Assembly (NCBI RefSeq): GCF_023501975.1
Contig: NZ_JAMFLH010000003.1
Location: 186,001-250,000, forward strand
Direction: 5' to 3'
Length of the DNA stretch: 64,000 nucleotides
DNA from: Altererythrobacter sp. KTW20L
GTDB lineage: Bacteria; Pseudomonadota; Alphaproteobacteria; Sphingomonadales; Sphingomonadaceae
Shown here: positions 24,056 through 32,733 of the stretch, piece by piece
Layout: every line of letters starts with the position of its first letter
Position numbering within the stretch: position 1 is the first letter of the stretch
The notes under the pieces: generated by a model
Told to the model about the DNA's origin: nothing
Database searches by the model: none
Seen by the model: the letters and a program-made list of their open reading frames with translations, nothing else
Program-made: the position numbers and the translations under genes

Positions 24056-25735
24056 ATGCTGGCTGGTGAATTCGACTATATCGTGATCGGCGCAGGCTCG
24101 TCCGGCGCGGCGCTGGCGGCGCGGCTGGGGGAAGATTCCACCAAGACCGTCTGCGTGCTGGAGGCGGGAGGGCATGACAGCCATCCGTTTATCCACGTGC
24201 CCAGCTTCGTTGCCGCCGCCATCGGCCGCAAGGAAACCAACTGGCGGTTCGAGACCGTGCCACAAGAAGGCATGGCCGGGCGCAAGATCGGCGTGCCCCG
24301 CGGGCGGGTGATCGGCGGATCGGGCGCGATCAACGGCATGGTCTATTTCCGCGGGCACCCGACCGATTATGATGACTGGGCGGATGCGGGCTGCAAGGGC
24401 TGGTCCTATGCCGAAGTGCTGCCCTATTTCACCCGCACCGAGAACAACGAGGATTTCCCCGCAAGCGTGTTCCATGGCAGCGGCGGCTCGATCAACGCCA
24501 AGATCGTCGAGGGGCCGAACCCGCTCAACTACGCCTTCATGGATGCCCTGGCGGAGCTGCAATTTCCCAAGTGCCCCGATTTCAACGGCCCCAATCCGGA
24601 AGGCTATGGCCGCCGCCAGGGGCTGATCCGCAACGGCCTGCGCGAATCAAGCGCCAAGAACATGCTCCGCCCGGCGATGGAGCGCGGCAACATCCACGTC
24701 CAGACCGATGCGCAGGTCGCCCGCGTGATCGTGGAACTGGGCCGCGCCACAGGGGTGGAACTCACCGATGGCCGCGTCATCGCTGCCCGCCACGAGATCG
24801 TCCTCAGCGCCGGAACGGTGCAGACCCCGCAGATCCTGATGCTGAGCGGCATCGGCCCCGCCGCCCACCTGAAAGAGATGGGCGTCGAGGTGTTGGCGGA
24901 CCTCCCCGGAGTGGGCAGCAACTATCACGACCATGTCGCCAGCCCGATCCACATGGAAACGAGCGATTCCACCTCCTACGGCATCAGCTGGAAGGCCATG
25001 CCGCGCGACATATTCTGGTTCTTCTATTACCTCGCCACCCGCAAGGGGCCACTGGCAGGCAACGTGTTCGAGAGCGTGGCTTTCCTGCGCACCGATCCCA
25101 GCCTAGCCAAGCCCGACGTGCAGTTCGTGTTCCAGCCCGCCCGCCGCCTGACCAACCCCAAGGTGCCGTTCCCGATTGGCCACGGCTATGCGATCAGCCC
25201 GGTGGCGCTCTATCCCAAGAGCCGCGGCACCGTGCGCCTCGCCAGTGGCGATCCCACCGCCGCCCCGCTGATTGATCCCAACCTACTCAAGGAACCGGAG
25301 GATATCCTCCCCCTGATCCGCGCCCTCAAGATCAGCCGCGCCGCCTTTGCCACCCGGCCTTTTGCCAAATACCAAGGCACCGAAGTCGCCCCCGGCCCGG
25401 AATGCCAGACCGATGCCGAGTGGGACGCCTATATCCGCGCCACCGGCTATACCGTCCACCACCCGGTCGGCACAGCCAAGATGGGCAGCGTGGATGACGC
25501 CAGCGCCGTGGTCGATCCGCAGCTCCGCGTGCGCGGGATCGCCGGGTTGCGGGTGGCCGATGCCTCTGTCATGCCAAGCGTGATCGGGGGCAACACCAAT
25601 GCACCTTGCGTGATGATCGGCGAACGCTGCGCCGATTTCATCCTCGGCAAGCCTGCACTGCCTGCTGCGCAACTGCCGCCGGAAAGCGTGGCGCGCTATA
25701 AGCCCAAAGCGAAACGAGCGGCAAAAGCCGCCTGA
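24056..25735 (+). CDS. GMC-family FAD-dependent oxidoreductase (choline/alcohol dehydrogenase-like)
   Basis: A 559-residue GMC oxidoreductase. The FAD motif DYIVIGAGSSGAALAARL is at residues 5-22, the first GMC signature GRVIGGSGAINGMVYFRG near 80, the second around SAGTVQTPQILMLSGIGP near 250, and the catalytic His pair region HHPVGTAKMG near 475. It oxidises a primary or secondary alcohol to aldehyde or ketone. No signal peptide is seen, so it is cytoplasmic. It is followed, 17 bases on, by an MBL hydrolase gene and then the P450, in one operon. The alcohol substrate is unknown. Confidence 0.92.
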   Translation: MLAGEFDYIVIGAGSSGAALAARLGEDSTKTVCVLEAGGHDSHPFIHVPSFVAAAIGRKETNWRFETVPQEGMAGRKIGVPRGRVIGGSGAINGMVYFRGHPTDYDDWADAGCKGWSYAEVLPYFTRTENNEDFPASVFHGSGGSINAKIVEGPNPLNYAFMDALAELQFPKCPDFNGPNPEGYGRRQGLIRNGLRESSAKNMLRPAMERGNIHVQTDAQVARVIVELGRATGVELTDGRVIAARHEIVLSAGTVQTPQILMLSGIGPAAHLKEMGVEVLADLPGVGSNYHDHVASPIHMETSDSTSYGISWKAMPRDIFWFFYYLATRKGPLAGNVFESVAFLRTDPSLAKPDVQFVFQPARRLTNPKVPFPIGHGYAISPVALYPKSRGTVRLASGDPTAAPLIDPNLLKEPEDILPLIRALKISRAAFATRPFAKYQGTEVAPGPECQTDAEWDAYIRATGYTVHHPVGTAKMGSVDDASAVVDPQLRVRGIAGLRVADASVMPSVIGGNTNAPCVMIGERCADFILGKPALPAAQLPPESVARYKPKAKRAAKAA

Positions 25736-25752
25736 ACCGGAGAGAACCTGAC

Positions 25753-26673
25753 GTGGCACGCGAAACCATGATGAGCTGGCAGGTGGGTGAGGTGAAAATC
25801 ACCCGCATTGTCGAGATCTACAACTTCACCGACAACATCAACATGACCATGTCCGATGCCACGGCAGAGGAAGTGATCGCGCTCGAATGGCTGCACCCGC
25901 ACTATGCCACGCCCGAGGGGCTGCAGCGGATGAACTTCCAGGGCTTCGTGGTCCAGGCGCCCAATAGAAATGGTGGGGGCCTCAACATGGTGGTCGACAG
26001 CTGCATCGGCGCGGGGCGCGAGCGGGACTTCGACGTGTTCTGCAACCTGCCCGAAGGCTTCCTGGAGGATCTCGAATCGCTCGGCCTCTCGCGCGCCGAG
26101 ATCGACACGGTGATGTGCACCCACCTGCATTTCGACCATGTCGGCTGGAACACCTACAAGGACCCGGAGAGCGGCGAGTACCGGCCGACCTTCCCCAAGG
26201 CCCGCTACCTGTTCGGCAAGACCGAATATGATGCCTGGCAGAACGTGATCCGCCACGATGGCCACCATTCGGACAATCACCTGGTCGAATGCGTCGATCC
26301 GATCGTGGCGCTGGGCATGGCCGATTTCATCGAGGCCAACCACGTGATCGCCGAGGGCGAAGGATGGCGTATCGTCACCGAGCCGAGCCACGGCCACACC
26401 CCCGGCCACGTCCACGTCTGCATCGAAAGCGGAAGCGAGCGGGCGGTCATCACCGGCGACCTGATGCACCACCCGATGCAGTGTGCCATGCCGCACCGCA
26501 CCGCCACGTTCGACATGGACAAGGACGCCGGCCGCCAGTCGCGCCAGTCCTTCGTGGAGAAATACCGCGACAGCGGCGTGGTGGTGATCGGCGCGCATTT
26601 CTTCGATCCCACGGCGGGCCACATCGAAACTGCACCCGATGGCGAGACCTGGTTCCACGGGCTGGGGTTGTGA
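25753..26673 (+). CDS. MBL-fold metallohydrolase
   Basis: A 306-residue metallo-beta-lactamase-fold hydrolase. The metal motif HLHFDHVGW is near residue 123, followed by His in HGHTPGHVHV near 215, Asp in ITGDLMHHP and His in GAHFFDP near 280, so a dinuclear zinc site should be complete. Its likely job in this operon is hydrolysis of a lactone or ester. The start is GTG 25753 after GGAGAG. A palindromic repeat separates it from the P450 gene. Confidence 0.9.
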   Translation: MARETMMSWQVGEVKITRIVEIYNFTDNINMTMSDATAEEVIALEWLHPHYATPEGLQRMNFQGFVVQAPNRNGGGLNMVVDSCIGAGRERDFDVFCNLPEGFLEDLESLGLSRAEIDTVMCTHLHFDHVGWNTYKDPESGEYRPTFPKARYLFGKTEYDAWQNVIRHDGHHSDNHLVECVDPIVALGMADFIEANHVIAEGEGWRIVTEPSHGHTPGHVHVCIESGSERAVITGDLMHHPMQCAMPHRTATFDMDKDAGRQSRQSFVEKYRDSGVVVIGAHFFDPTAGHIETAPDGETWFHGLGL

Positions 26674-26690
26674 TGGCCAGCCTCCCAGTC

Positions 26691-26755
26691 CCGTTCGTGT
26701 CGAGCGAAGTCGAGACACTGGCGCGCGGCATCTCGACTTCGCTCGATGCGAACGG
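26691..26755. repeat. Intergenic palindromic repeat, copy 2 of 3
   Basis: The left arm (26691-26717) is identical to that of copy 1. The right arm (26729-26755) has four changes. It sits between the MBL and P450 genes and ends 14 bases before the P450 start. Confidence 0.9.
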
Positions 26756-26769
26756 AAGGGTAGTTTGAG

Positions 26770-27948
26770 ATGAAAGAGATCCCCCTCTTCCCCTACGACA
26801 TCTTCACCCCCGATGCCGTGCGCAATGCCCGCGCGGTGGATGACGAGGTGCGCGAATTCGCCCCTGCCGTCCGCCTGCACGATGGCACGGTGATGATCGC
26901 CCGGCACGAGCATGTGACCAGCGGCCTCTTGGACTGGAAGAGCTTTTCCAGCGCCAGCCGCCCGTGGCACGATCCCAACAGCCCCCGCCCGGAAATCCTC
27001 CTGACCGACGATCCGCCCCGCCATACCCAGGTGCGCAAGGTGGTGCAGGATGCGCTGTCGCCCCGCGCGCTGGAACGCACCAAGGCGGTGTTCGAGGCGG
27101 CGGCGCAGGAATTCGTCGACGAACTGCGCGCGCGTGAAGGCGAGGCGGTCGATGCCGTGGGCGAGATCACCCAGGCCTATATCTTCCGCGTACTGCCCGA
27201 TGTGCTGGGCCTGCCGCAGGAAGGCCGCCACCACATGCATGGTTTTTCGCAGATGGTCTGGGCCACGATGGGTCCGCCGGGAGAACTGTTCGACGAAGCG
27301 ATGGCGCACGACTTTTCCGCCGTGATCGAATGGCTCGGCACGGCATGCGACCGCGATGCGATCGATCCCGAAGGTATCGGGGCTGAAATCTTCCGCGCGG
27401 CCGATCGCGGGCAGGTGACGATGGACGAGGCCAAGCTGCTGTTGCAGACGATCCTTTCCGCCGGGGCCGACACCACCTACCTCACCATGGCCAATGCCAT
27501 CCGCGCCTGGGCGCTGTTCCCCGACCAGTATGCCAAGTTGCGGGCCAATCCCAAGCTGCTGCGCAACGCTTTCGACGAGTCGCTCAGGTGGGATTCGCCC
27601 AGCCGCATGGCCGGCCGCATCGCCACCTGCGATGTCCAGATCGATGACCTGGTGGTCCCGGCAGGCACCCGTTGCGGCCTGATGTTCGCCGCCGCCAACC
27701 GCGACCCGCGCTATTGGGCAGAACCGGAGCGCTACGACATCGAGCGCGACAACAAGCACTCGCTCGGGTGGGGCTACGGCGTCCACGGCTGCGTCGGCCG
27801 CACCCTGGCGCAGACCGAGGCATCGGCTTTCCTCGGCACCCTGGTGCGCGAAGTGGCGGGGTTCGAAATCGCGGGTGACTATGAGCCATGGATGACCACC
27901 GTCGGCCACGGGCCGATGAAACAGCCGGTGCGGTTGCGGTTTGGCTGA
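26770..27948 (+). CDS. Cytochrome P450 (bacterial class I, CYP199-like in style)
   Basis: A 392-residue soluble P450. The I-helix oxygen-activation motif is SAGADTTYLT, with the acid-alcohol pair at about D234-T235. The ExxR motif is DESLRWDSP. The heme-binding loop is LGWGYGVHGCVGR with Cys at about 341. Substrate is unknown; the general look recalls P450s that O-demethylate aromatic acids, which would fit the MetE-like genes nearby, but that is inference. Redox partners are needed; a reductase candidate is at 6.2-7.4 kb and no ferredoxin was recognised. The next gene overlaps its end by 8 bases. Confidence 0.92.
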   Translation: MKEIPLFPYDIFTPDAVRNARAVDDEVREFAPAVRLHDGTVMIARHEHVTSGLLDWKSFSSASRPWHDPNSPRPEILLTDDPPRHTQVRKVVQDALSPRALERTKAVFEAAAQEFVDELRAREGEAVDAVGEITQAYIFRVLPDVLGLPQEGRHHMHGFSQMVWATMGPPGELFDEAMAHDFSAVIEWLGTACDRDAIDPEGIGAEIFRAADRGQVTMDEAKLLLQTILSAGADTTYLTMANAIRAWALFPDQYAKLRANPKLLRNAFDESLRWDSPSRMAGRIATCDVQIDDLVVPAGTRCGLMFAAANRDPRYWAEPERYDIERDNKHSLGWGYGVHGCVGRTLAQTEASAFLGTLVREVAGFEIAGDYEPWMTTVGHGPMKQPVRLRFG

Positions 27949-28756
27949 ATTGGCACCCGTCACCCGCATCGACGCCATCCGCTATGCCCGGCACGAACGA
28001 CCGGCGGCGGAGAACTTCGCCGCGCCGGTGGATGACCACGACCTGCCGATGCCGCTCGACTATTTCGTCTGGGCAATCCACCGGGAGGGCGAGCATCCGG
28101 TCATCGTCGATACCGGCTTCGGCGAGCAGGCGGCCGTCGCGCGCGGGCGGATCATCACCCGGCCGCTGATCGAAGGGCTGCGCGATGCGGGGATCGATCA
28201 CCTGTCGGTCGAACACGTGATCCTGACCCACCTGCATTATGACCATGCCGGATCGCTGAGCACCTTCCCCAATGCCACGTTCCACGTGCAGGATGCCGAG
28301 ATGGCCTTCGCCACCGGCCGACAGATGTGCGACCACGGCGTGCGCGGTCCGTTCGATGGCGAGCCGGTGGCGCAGCTCGTACGGCGGCTCTACGCCGATC
28401 ACGTGGTGTTCCATGATGGCGACGAGGATTTTGCGCCGGGCATCAGGCTGGCACTGGCCCAGGGGCACACGGCGGGCCTGATGGTGGTGGTATGCGACAC
28501 CGCGCGCGGGCCCGTTGTGCTGGCGAGCGACGCGGCGCACCTCTATGCCAACATCACCCGTGCCATTCCCTTCCCGATCTTTGTCGACGAGGCAGACTAT
28601 GCCGCAGCGCAAGACAAGGTCATGACGCTCGCAGGCGGTTCGCTCGACCATGTGATCCCCGGCCACGATCCGCTGGTGCTGGCCTGCTTCCCTTGCGAAA
28701 ACGACATTGCCCGCGTGGACCTCGCGCCGCATAGGCCGATCCTGGAGGCTTTATGA
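27941..28756 (+). CDS. MBL-fold hydrolase, N-acyl-homoserine-lactonase-like
   Basis: A 271-residue MBL-fold protein like the AiiB/AttM lactonases in size and motif layout: HLHYDHAGS near residue 92, His in QGHTAGL near 175, Asp in LASDAAHLY near 195 and His in IPGHDP near 240. The start is TTG 27941, inside the end of the P450 gene; the N-terminus TRIDAIRYARHER fits the family, so a much later start is unlikely. It is in a catabolic operon, so a pathway lactone is a likelier substrate than a quorum signal. The end overlaps the next start (ATGA). Confidence 0.87.
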   Translation: MAELAPVTRIDAIRYARHERPAAENFAAPVDDHDLPMPLDYFVWAIHREGEHPVIVDTGFGEQAAVARGRIITRPLIEGLRDAGIDHLSVEHVILTHLHYDHAGSLSTFPNATFHVQDAEMAFATGRQMCDHGVRGPFDGEPVAQLVRRLYADHVVFHDGDEDFAPGIRLALAQGHTAGLMVVVCDTARGPVVLASDAAHLYANITRAIPFPIFVDEADYAAAQDKVMTLAGGSLDHVIPGHDPLVLACFPCENDIARVDLAPHRPILEAL

Positions 28757-29637
28757 CGACAATCGGGTTTCTGGGTTTGGGCCGCATGGGCGCGCCGATG
28801 GCGGCCAACCTACTGAAAGCGGGGCATAAGCTGCTGGTTCATGATGTCTCGGCAGAGGCCGTGGCCGCACTAGTGGCGCAAGGTGCCACGGCGGCAGGTT
28901 CCGCCGCCGCTTTGGGCGAGCAATGCCAGGTCGTGTTCACCAGCCTGCCGACACCGGCCATTGTGCGCGAGGCGGTGCTGGGGGCCGATGGCATCTGTTC
29001 AACCAAGGCCCCCGCGATCCTGTGTGACCTCTCCACCTCCGGCCCGCAACTGGCGGTCGAACTGGCCAGCGCCCTGCCGCAGGTCGCCTGTTTCGATGCG
29101 CCGGTATCGGGCGGGATAAAGGGCGCCGAGCAGGCGACCATCTCGATCATGGTTGGCGGACCATCCACAGAATATGAAGCTAACCTGAGGTCGTTGCTCG
29201 AAGCTATCGGCAAGCCGTTCTACATGGGCGAAACGCCGGGCGCCGGCCAGACCATGAAGCTGGTCAACAACCTCTTGGGCGCGGTCGCCATCGGGGTGAC
29301 GGCGGAAGGTATGGCCTTCGGCATCAAGCAGGGGCTGGACCCGGCCAAGATGATCGAGGTGCTCAATCAGTCCACCGGCATCAATTCGGCCACGCGCGAC
29401 AAGTGGCCCAGGAGCGTTTTGCCGCGCACCTTCGATTTCGGTTTTGCTGCAGCGCTCAGCCTCAAGGACACACGGCTGCTGATGGACGAGGCCCAGGCCG
29501 CCGGTGTGCCGCTGCCGCTGGGCCAGGTCGTGCAGGACTATCTCGAACGCACCCTGGTGCGCGAAGGCCCCGCCGCCGATTTCACCGCCATAGCCAAGGT
29601 GGTTGAAGCAGCAGCAGGGCTTGATCCCGAACGCTGA
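28753..29637 (+). CDS. NAD(P)-dependent dehydrogenase, 3-hydroxyisobutyrate dehydrogenase family
   Basis: A 294-residue beta-hydroxyacid dehydrogenase. The Rossmann start TIGFLGLGRMGAPMAANLL, the substrate loop FDAPVSGGIKGAEQAT near residue 115 and the catalytic lysine helix GAGQTMKLVNNLL near 170 are all present. It oxidises a 3-hydroxy acid, or reduces the semialdehyde, using NAD(P). It is coupled to the upstream MBL gene by an ATGA overlap and is the last gene of the rightward arm. Confidence 0.92.
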   Translation: MTTIGFLGLGRMGAPMAANLLKAGHKLLVHDVSAEAVAALVAQGATAAGSAAALGEQCQVVFTSLPTPAIVREAVLGADGICSTKAPAILCDLSTSGPQLAVELASALPQVACFDAPVSGGIKGAEQATISIMVGGPSTEYEANLRSLLEAIGKPFYMGETPGAGQTMKLVNNLLGAVAIGVTAEGMAFGIKQGLDPAKMIEVLNQSTGINSATRDKWPRSVLPRTFDFGFAAALSLKDTRLLMDEAQAAGVPLPLGQVVQDYLERTLVREGPAADFTAIAKVVEAAAGLDPER

Positions 29638-29640
29638 AAC

Positions 29641-29880
29641 TCAGGTCGCGGACGTCGTGCGTTTGTCCGGCCCGCGGCCAGCCTTGCGGGCTTCGCGCCT
29701 GTCATAGGCCTTCTTGGCGAAATAGCCGCCCACGCCGACCACGGCCAGCGCGGGTATGCTCATGCGGGCGATGAATGGAACGGCAACCGCGCCAAGCAAT
29801 GCTCCGCCTTTGCCGCCGACCTTGGCCGTGTGCTTGGCTGCCTGCGAGCCTGCAATCGCGCCAACAATTCTTCCGAACAT
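29641..29880 (-). CDS. Small hypothetical protein with Gly-rich membrane segment
   Basis: A 79-residue basic protein. A glycine/alanine-rich first half (GGKGGALLGAVAVPFI) is followed by a hydrophobic stretch (IPALAVVGVGGYFA) and a basic tail (KKAYDRREARK). AAGGGAG stands at the right distance before the ATG, which supports it as a real gene. It may be an inner-membrane protein. No family recognised. Confidence 0.6.
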   Translation of the reverse strand: MFGRIVGAIAGSQAAKHTAKVGGKGGALLGAVAVPFIARMSIPALAVVGVGGYFAKKAYDRREARKAGRGPDKRTTSAT

Positions 29881-29951
29881 GGTAAACTCCCTTTCTTTAC
29901 AGGATAAACTGGCAGAACATCATCCCGTTCCAGCATTTGGAGTCGTGATCG

Positions 29952-30341
29952 ATGCTAGCCCTGTTGACCGGCCTGGTGCTGGCGCAATTGAACCCGCAGT
30001 CTTCGGAGACGATCCGTCTGGAGGGGCGCTGCACCTATCCCCCTGAAGTGTCAGCCGAAGTGGAAGGCGCCACACTGGTACAATGCGGCGAAGCCCTGTT
30101 GCGGGAGGATGGCATCGCCTTCGCCTCGCGCGGGTTCGAACCGTCGATCCGTTTCGTGGGAAGCTGGAACGGGAGTGAACTCGACCTGCACCACGTAGCC
30201 CGCCGCGGCCGTAACCGGGCCGACGAGGCGCGCGGCTGGTGCCGGCTGCAATATCGCGGCGAGGATGTCTCCGCCATCGTGTGCACCGCAGTGGCGGGAC
30301 CGCGCAGTTATCTCGCCAACTTCATCGTGCCGAATATCTAG
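29952..30341 (+). CDS. Hypothetical protein, possibly exported
   Basis: A 129-residue protein with a short hydrophobic N-terminus (MLALLTGLVLAQ) that could be a weak signal peptide. Three Cys residues in the body could form disulfides if exported. Codon use agrees with the neighbours. No family recognised and no clear ribosome binding site, so start is uncertain. Confidence 0.5.
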   Translation: MLALLTGLVLAQLNPQSSETIRLEGRCTYPPEVSAEVEGATLVQCGEALLREDGIAFASRGFEPSIRFVGSWNGSELDLHHVARRGRNRADEARGWCRLQYRGEDVSAIVCTAVAGPRSYLANFIVPNI

Positions 30342-30601
30342 CGCAATTGGCTGTCCTTGCTGCCGCGACGGTTGATTCCGGCGGATCGCCGCTGCACATC
30401 ACGGGCAGACTGGCAGGCAACACAGGTCCGCGCGTGCGGCAGCGCCTGCCGCCTAGCGAGCGGGATGTCCTCGCCGCAATCATCGCAATAGTCAGCGCCC
30501 TTGCCGCCCGCCAGCCCGGCGCGGGCGGCGGCCACGGCATCGCTCACCGTGTCGTCGATCTGGTCCTGCACCGCGCCATCGCGGGTCCATCCGCCTGCCA
30601 T
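30338..30601 (-). CDS. DksA/TraR-family zinc finger protein
   Basis: An 87-residue protein with the family C4 zinc finger: CDDC and CVAC separated by 17 residues (CDDCGEDIPLARRQALP then RTCVACQ). The N-terminal coiled coil of full-length DksA is missing; it is the short YbiI/TraR-like type. Such proteins act on RNA polymerase in the secondary channel, but many short ones are uncharacterised. It ends 4 bases into the end of the convergent hypothetical gene. Confidence 0.88.
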   Translation of the reverse strand: MAGGWTRDGAVQDQIDDTVSDAVAAARAGLAGGKGADYCDDCGEDIPLARRQALPHARTCVACQSARDVQRRSAGINRRGSKDSQLR

Positions 30602-30678
30602 GTTCCAAGGTTCCTTTCGCAGGATGAACGAGACTGGCTGCCCGGCGGTTCCGCCGGATCAGTCTTCCGACAACCGGC

Positions 30679-31620
30679 TCACACCTCCGAAGCAGGCGGG
30701 CGGTCGCGATAAAACCGCACCACCAGCGGGATGAGGGCAAATCCGATGACGGCAACGGCCAGGTTGAACAGCAGGTGCGCGGTTGCCACGGCCACGGTGC
30801 CAGGGCCGGTAAGGTCCAGCACATAGGCACTGAACCGGCCCAGGAACGGCAGGAAGGCCAGCACGCCGACAAAGTTGAACACCAGGTTGGCAAAGGCTGC
30901 TCGCCGGGCAAGTGTGCCCATCGACAGGGCCGCGAACAAGGCGGTGGATGTGGTCCCGATATTCGCCCCCAGCACGATGGGGACAACATCGGGCGTGGTC
31001 AGTAGGCCTTGCGAAACGGCCACCACGGCAAGCCCCACCACCACGCTGCTCGATTGCAGCATGGCTGTCAGCACCACGCCGATCAGCAGTCCGATCAGCG
31101 GATTGCTGGCATGGACCAGCCAGGCCGCCACATCTTCCGACTGGCGCAGGGGCGCGACATAGGTGCTGATCAGTTGCAGGGCGAGCAGGATGATGCCGAG
31201 ATAAAGCACCGCATGGCCGAACAATCGCACCCGCTGCGGCGCAAAGGACATCAGCGCGCTGGCCACGATCAGGAACGGCCCCAGGATCGTGGCATTGATC
31301 GCCACCAGCCAGGCGGTGGAAGTGGTCCCCACATTGGCGCCAAGGAACACCGGCAGGCTGCCGCGAAAGCTGATCGTGCCCGCCTGCACCAGGGCCACGG
31401 TGATGCCCGAAATGGCGCTGGACGATTGCACCAGTGCGGTCAATACGGCGCCCAGTCCGAAACCCGATACCGGATTGTTCGTAAGCCGCGTCAGCAGCCG
31501 GTCCAGCGCCGCCCCTCCGGCCTTGCGGATATCGTTGCTGAAACCCTTCAAGGCATAGACGAACAGGATCACCGCCGCAGCGATCGACACCCCGATTTCA
31601 AACAGCGGATAAAAGTCCAT
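30679..31620 (-). CDS. Na/Pi-cotransporter-family membrane protein
   Basis: A 313-residue membrane protein with two inverted repeats, each with the family QSSS motif: LVQSSSAISG near residue 75 and LQSSSVVVG near 190, each followed by a LGANVGTT or LGANIGTT element. About eight membrane segments are visible. The family takes up phosphate with sodium; bacterial members often have an extra PhoU domain, which is missing here. I used ATG 31620 (MDFYPLFEIG) since upstream residues are unlike a membrane start. Confidence 0.9.
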   Translation of the reverse strand: MDFYPLFEIGVSIAAAVILFVYALKGFSNDIRKAGGAALDRLLTRLTNNPVSGFGLGAVLTALVQSSSAISGITVALVQAGTISFRGSLPVFLGANVGTTSTAWLVAINATILGPFLIVASALMSFAPQRVRLFGHAVLYLGIILLALQLISTYVAPLRQSEDVAAWLVHASNPLIGLLIGVVLTAMLQSSSVVVGLAVVAVSQGLLTTPDVVPIVLGANIGTTSTALFAALSMGTLARRAAFANLVFNFVGVLAFLPFLGRFSAYVLDLTGPGTVAVATAHLLFNLAVAVIGFALIPLVVRFYRDRPPASEV

Positions 31621-31729
31621 GACCCCCCTGCTGCCCGTGACCGGGGCAGGAGGCAAGCAGAAGTCCTAATCGTTGCAACACGCTTGGCGCCGCCGGACGC
31701 GGCCGTGTCAGGAAGGCGCCGTGTTCCCG

Positions 31730-32518
31730 CTAGATGTCGTTGCGGATCGTCGCCAGCGCGCCGCCATCGATCTCCCACTTGGCGCCGTTGACGTAGCTCG
31801 CCTCGTCGCTGAGCAGGAAGCTGACCACGTCGCCCACTTCGCGCGGCTGGCCGACGCGGTTGAGGGTGGCGACTTCGCCCAGCTTCTTCATGCCCGCGGC
31901 AACGTCGTCGAACATCTGTTCGAGCATGCCGACCAGCAGCGGCGTTTCGATCACGCCGGGCATCACGCAGTTCACCCGCACGCCCTTTTGCGCCACTTCG
32001 CTCGCCGCCGTACGGGTCAGCCCGACCGCGCCGTGCTTGGCGGCGTTATAGGCGCAGGCCCCCGCAAGGCCGCGCTCCGATCCGATGGAAGCGGTGTTGA
32101 CCACTGCGCCCTTGCCCGCTTCCACCATGTGCGGCAGCACGAAACGCAGGCCGAGGAACATGCCGCGCAGGTTCACGTGCAGCACCTTGTCGAACATCGC
32201 GATATCGTATTCGTGGGTGGGGGCAAGGTCGCCCTCGATCCCGGCGTTGTTGAAGAAGCCGTCGATCTTGCCGAACTGCTCCATCGCGGCCTTGGCATAG
32301 CCTTCGACCGCGGCCTCGTCGGCGCAATCGGCGACATGGGCCAGGGCGCGATAGCCCTTGGCGGCCAGTTCGGCGGTGCGCGCCTGCAACCCTTCGGCGT
32401 TGATATCGACCAGCAGCACCTCACCCCCTTCGCGGCAGAGGATTTCGCTGGTGGCAAAGCCGATGGCGCCAGCAGCGCCGGTAACGATGTGGGATTTGCC
32501 CTCGTGGCGTTTGGTCAT
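31730..32518 (-). CDS. SDR-family oxidoreductase
   Basis: A 262-residue classical short-chain dehydrogenase. Cofactor motif TGAAGAIG near residue 14, NNAG near 90, catalytic Ser in NTASIGS near 143 and YNAAK near 157 are all in place. The acidic residue VDIN at the end of strand 2 points to NAD rather than NADP. It is the last gene of the leftward operon and its ATG overlaps the end of the 72-residue gene (ATGA). Substrate unknown. Confidence 0.93.
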   Translation of the reverse strand: MTKRHEGKSHIVTGAAGAIGFATSEILCREGGEVLLVDINAEGLQARTAELAAKGYRALAHVADCADEAAVEGYAKAAMEQFGKIDGFFNNAGIEGDLAPTHEYDIAMFDKVLHVNLRGMFLGLRFVLPHMVEAGKGAVVNTASIGSERGLAGACAYNAAKHGAVGLTRTAASEVAQKGVRVNCVMPGVIETPLLVGMLEQMFDDVAAGMKKLGEVATLNRVGQPREVGDVVSFLLSDEASYVNGAKWEIDGGALATIRNDI

Positions 32519-32733
32519 TTGCTGTCCTTCGACTTGCGGAACGGCAGGGTGAGGATGAACCAGGCGAGGCCCGGCGTCAGCAGCTTGAGGAAGGCCTTGG
32601 CCTCCTCGGGGCTGAGCGTCGCGGTCATCGGCATCGTGCCATAGACCTTGCCCTTCAGCACCAGGTCGTTGCCCTTGCGCTCGATCTTGCTGACCTGCAT
32701 CAACTCGCTCTTGTCGGCGGCGCGGATTTTCAT
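32515..32733 (-). CDS. Small conserved-looking protein coupled to flavoprotein and SDR genes
   Basis: A 72-residue protein with a basic N-terminal part, a small beta-rich middle (LVLKGKVYGTMPMTATLSPEE) and a hydrophobic stretch near the end (LLTPGLAWFILTLPF) with a Lys-rich tail. It overlaps the upstream gene and the downstream gene by 4 bases each, so its translation is tied to both. It might help an enzyme of the operon at the membrane. Family not recognised. Confidence 0.72.
   Translation of the reverse strand: MKIRAADKSELMQVSKIERKGNDLVLKGKVYGTMPMTATLSPEEAKAFLKLLTPGLAWFILTLPFRKSKDSK

Noticed and set aside
25696-27978. 760-residue minus-strand frame across the MBL and P450 genes
   Set aside because: It spans two complete, well recognised plus-strand genes and the palindromic repeat, and shows no protein family pattern.
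27941-28756. Quorum-quenching AHL lactonase
   Set aside because: Motifs fit, but it is inside a catabolic operon coupled to a P450 and a dehydrogenase, and no quorum sensing genes are near. A pathway lactone is likelier.
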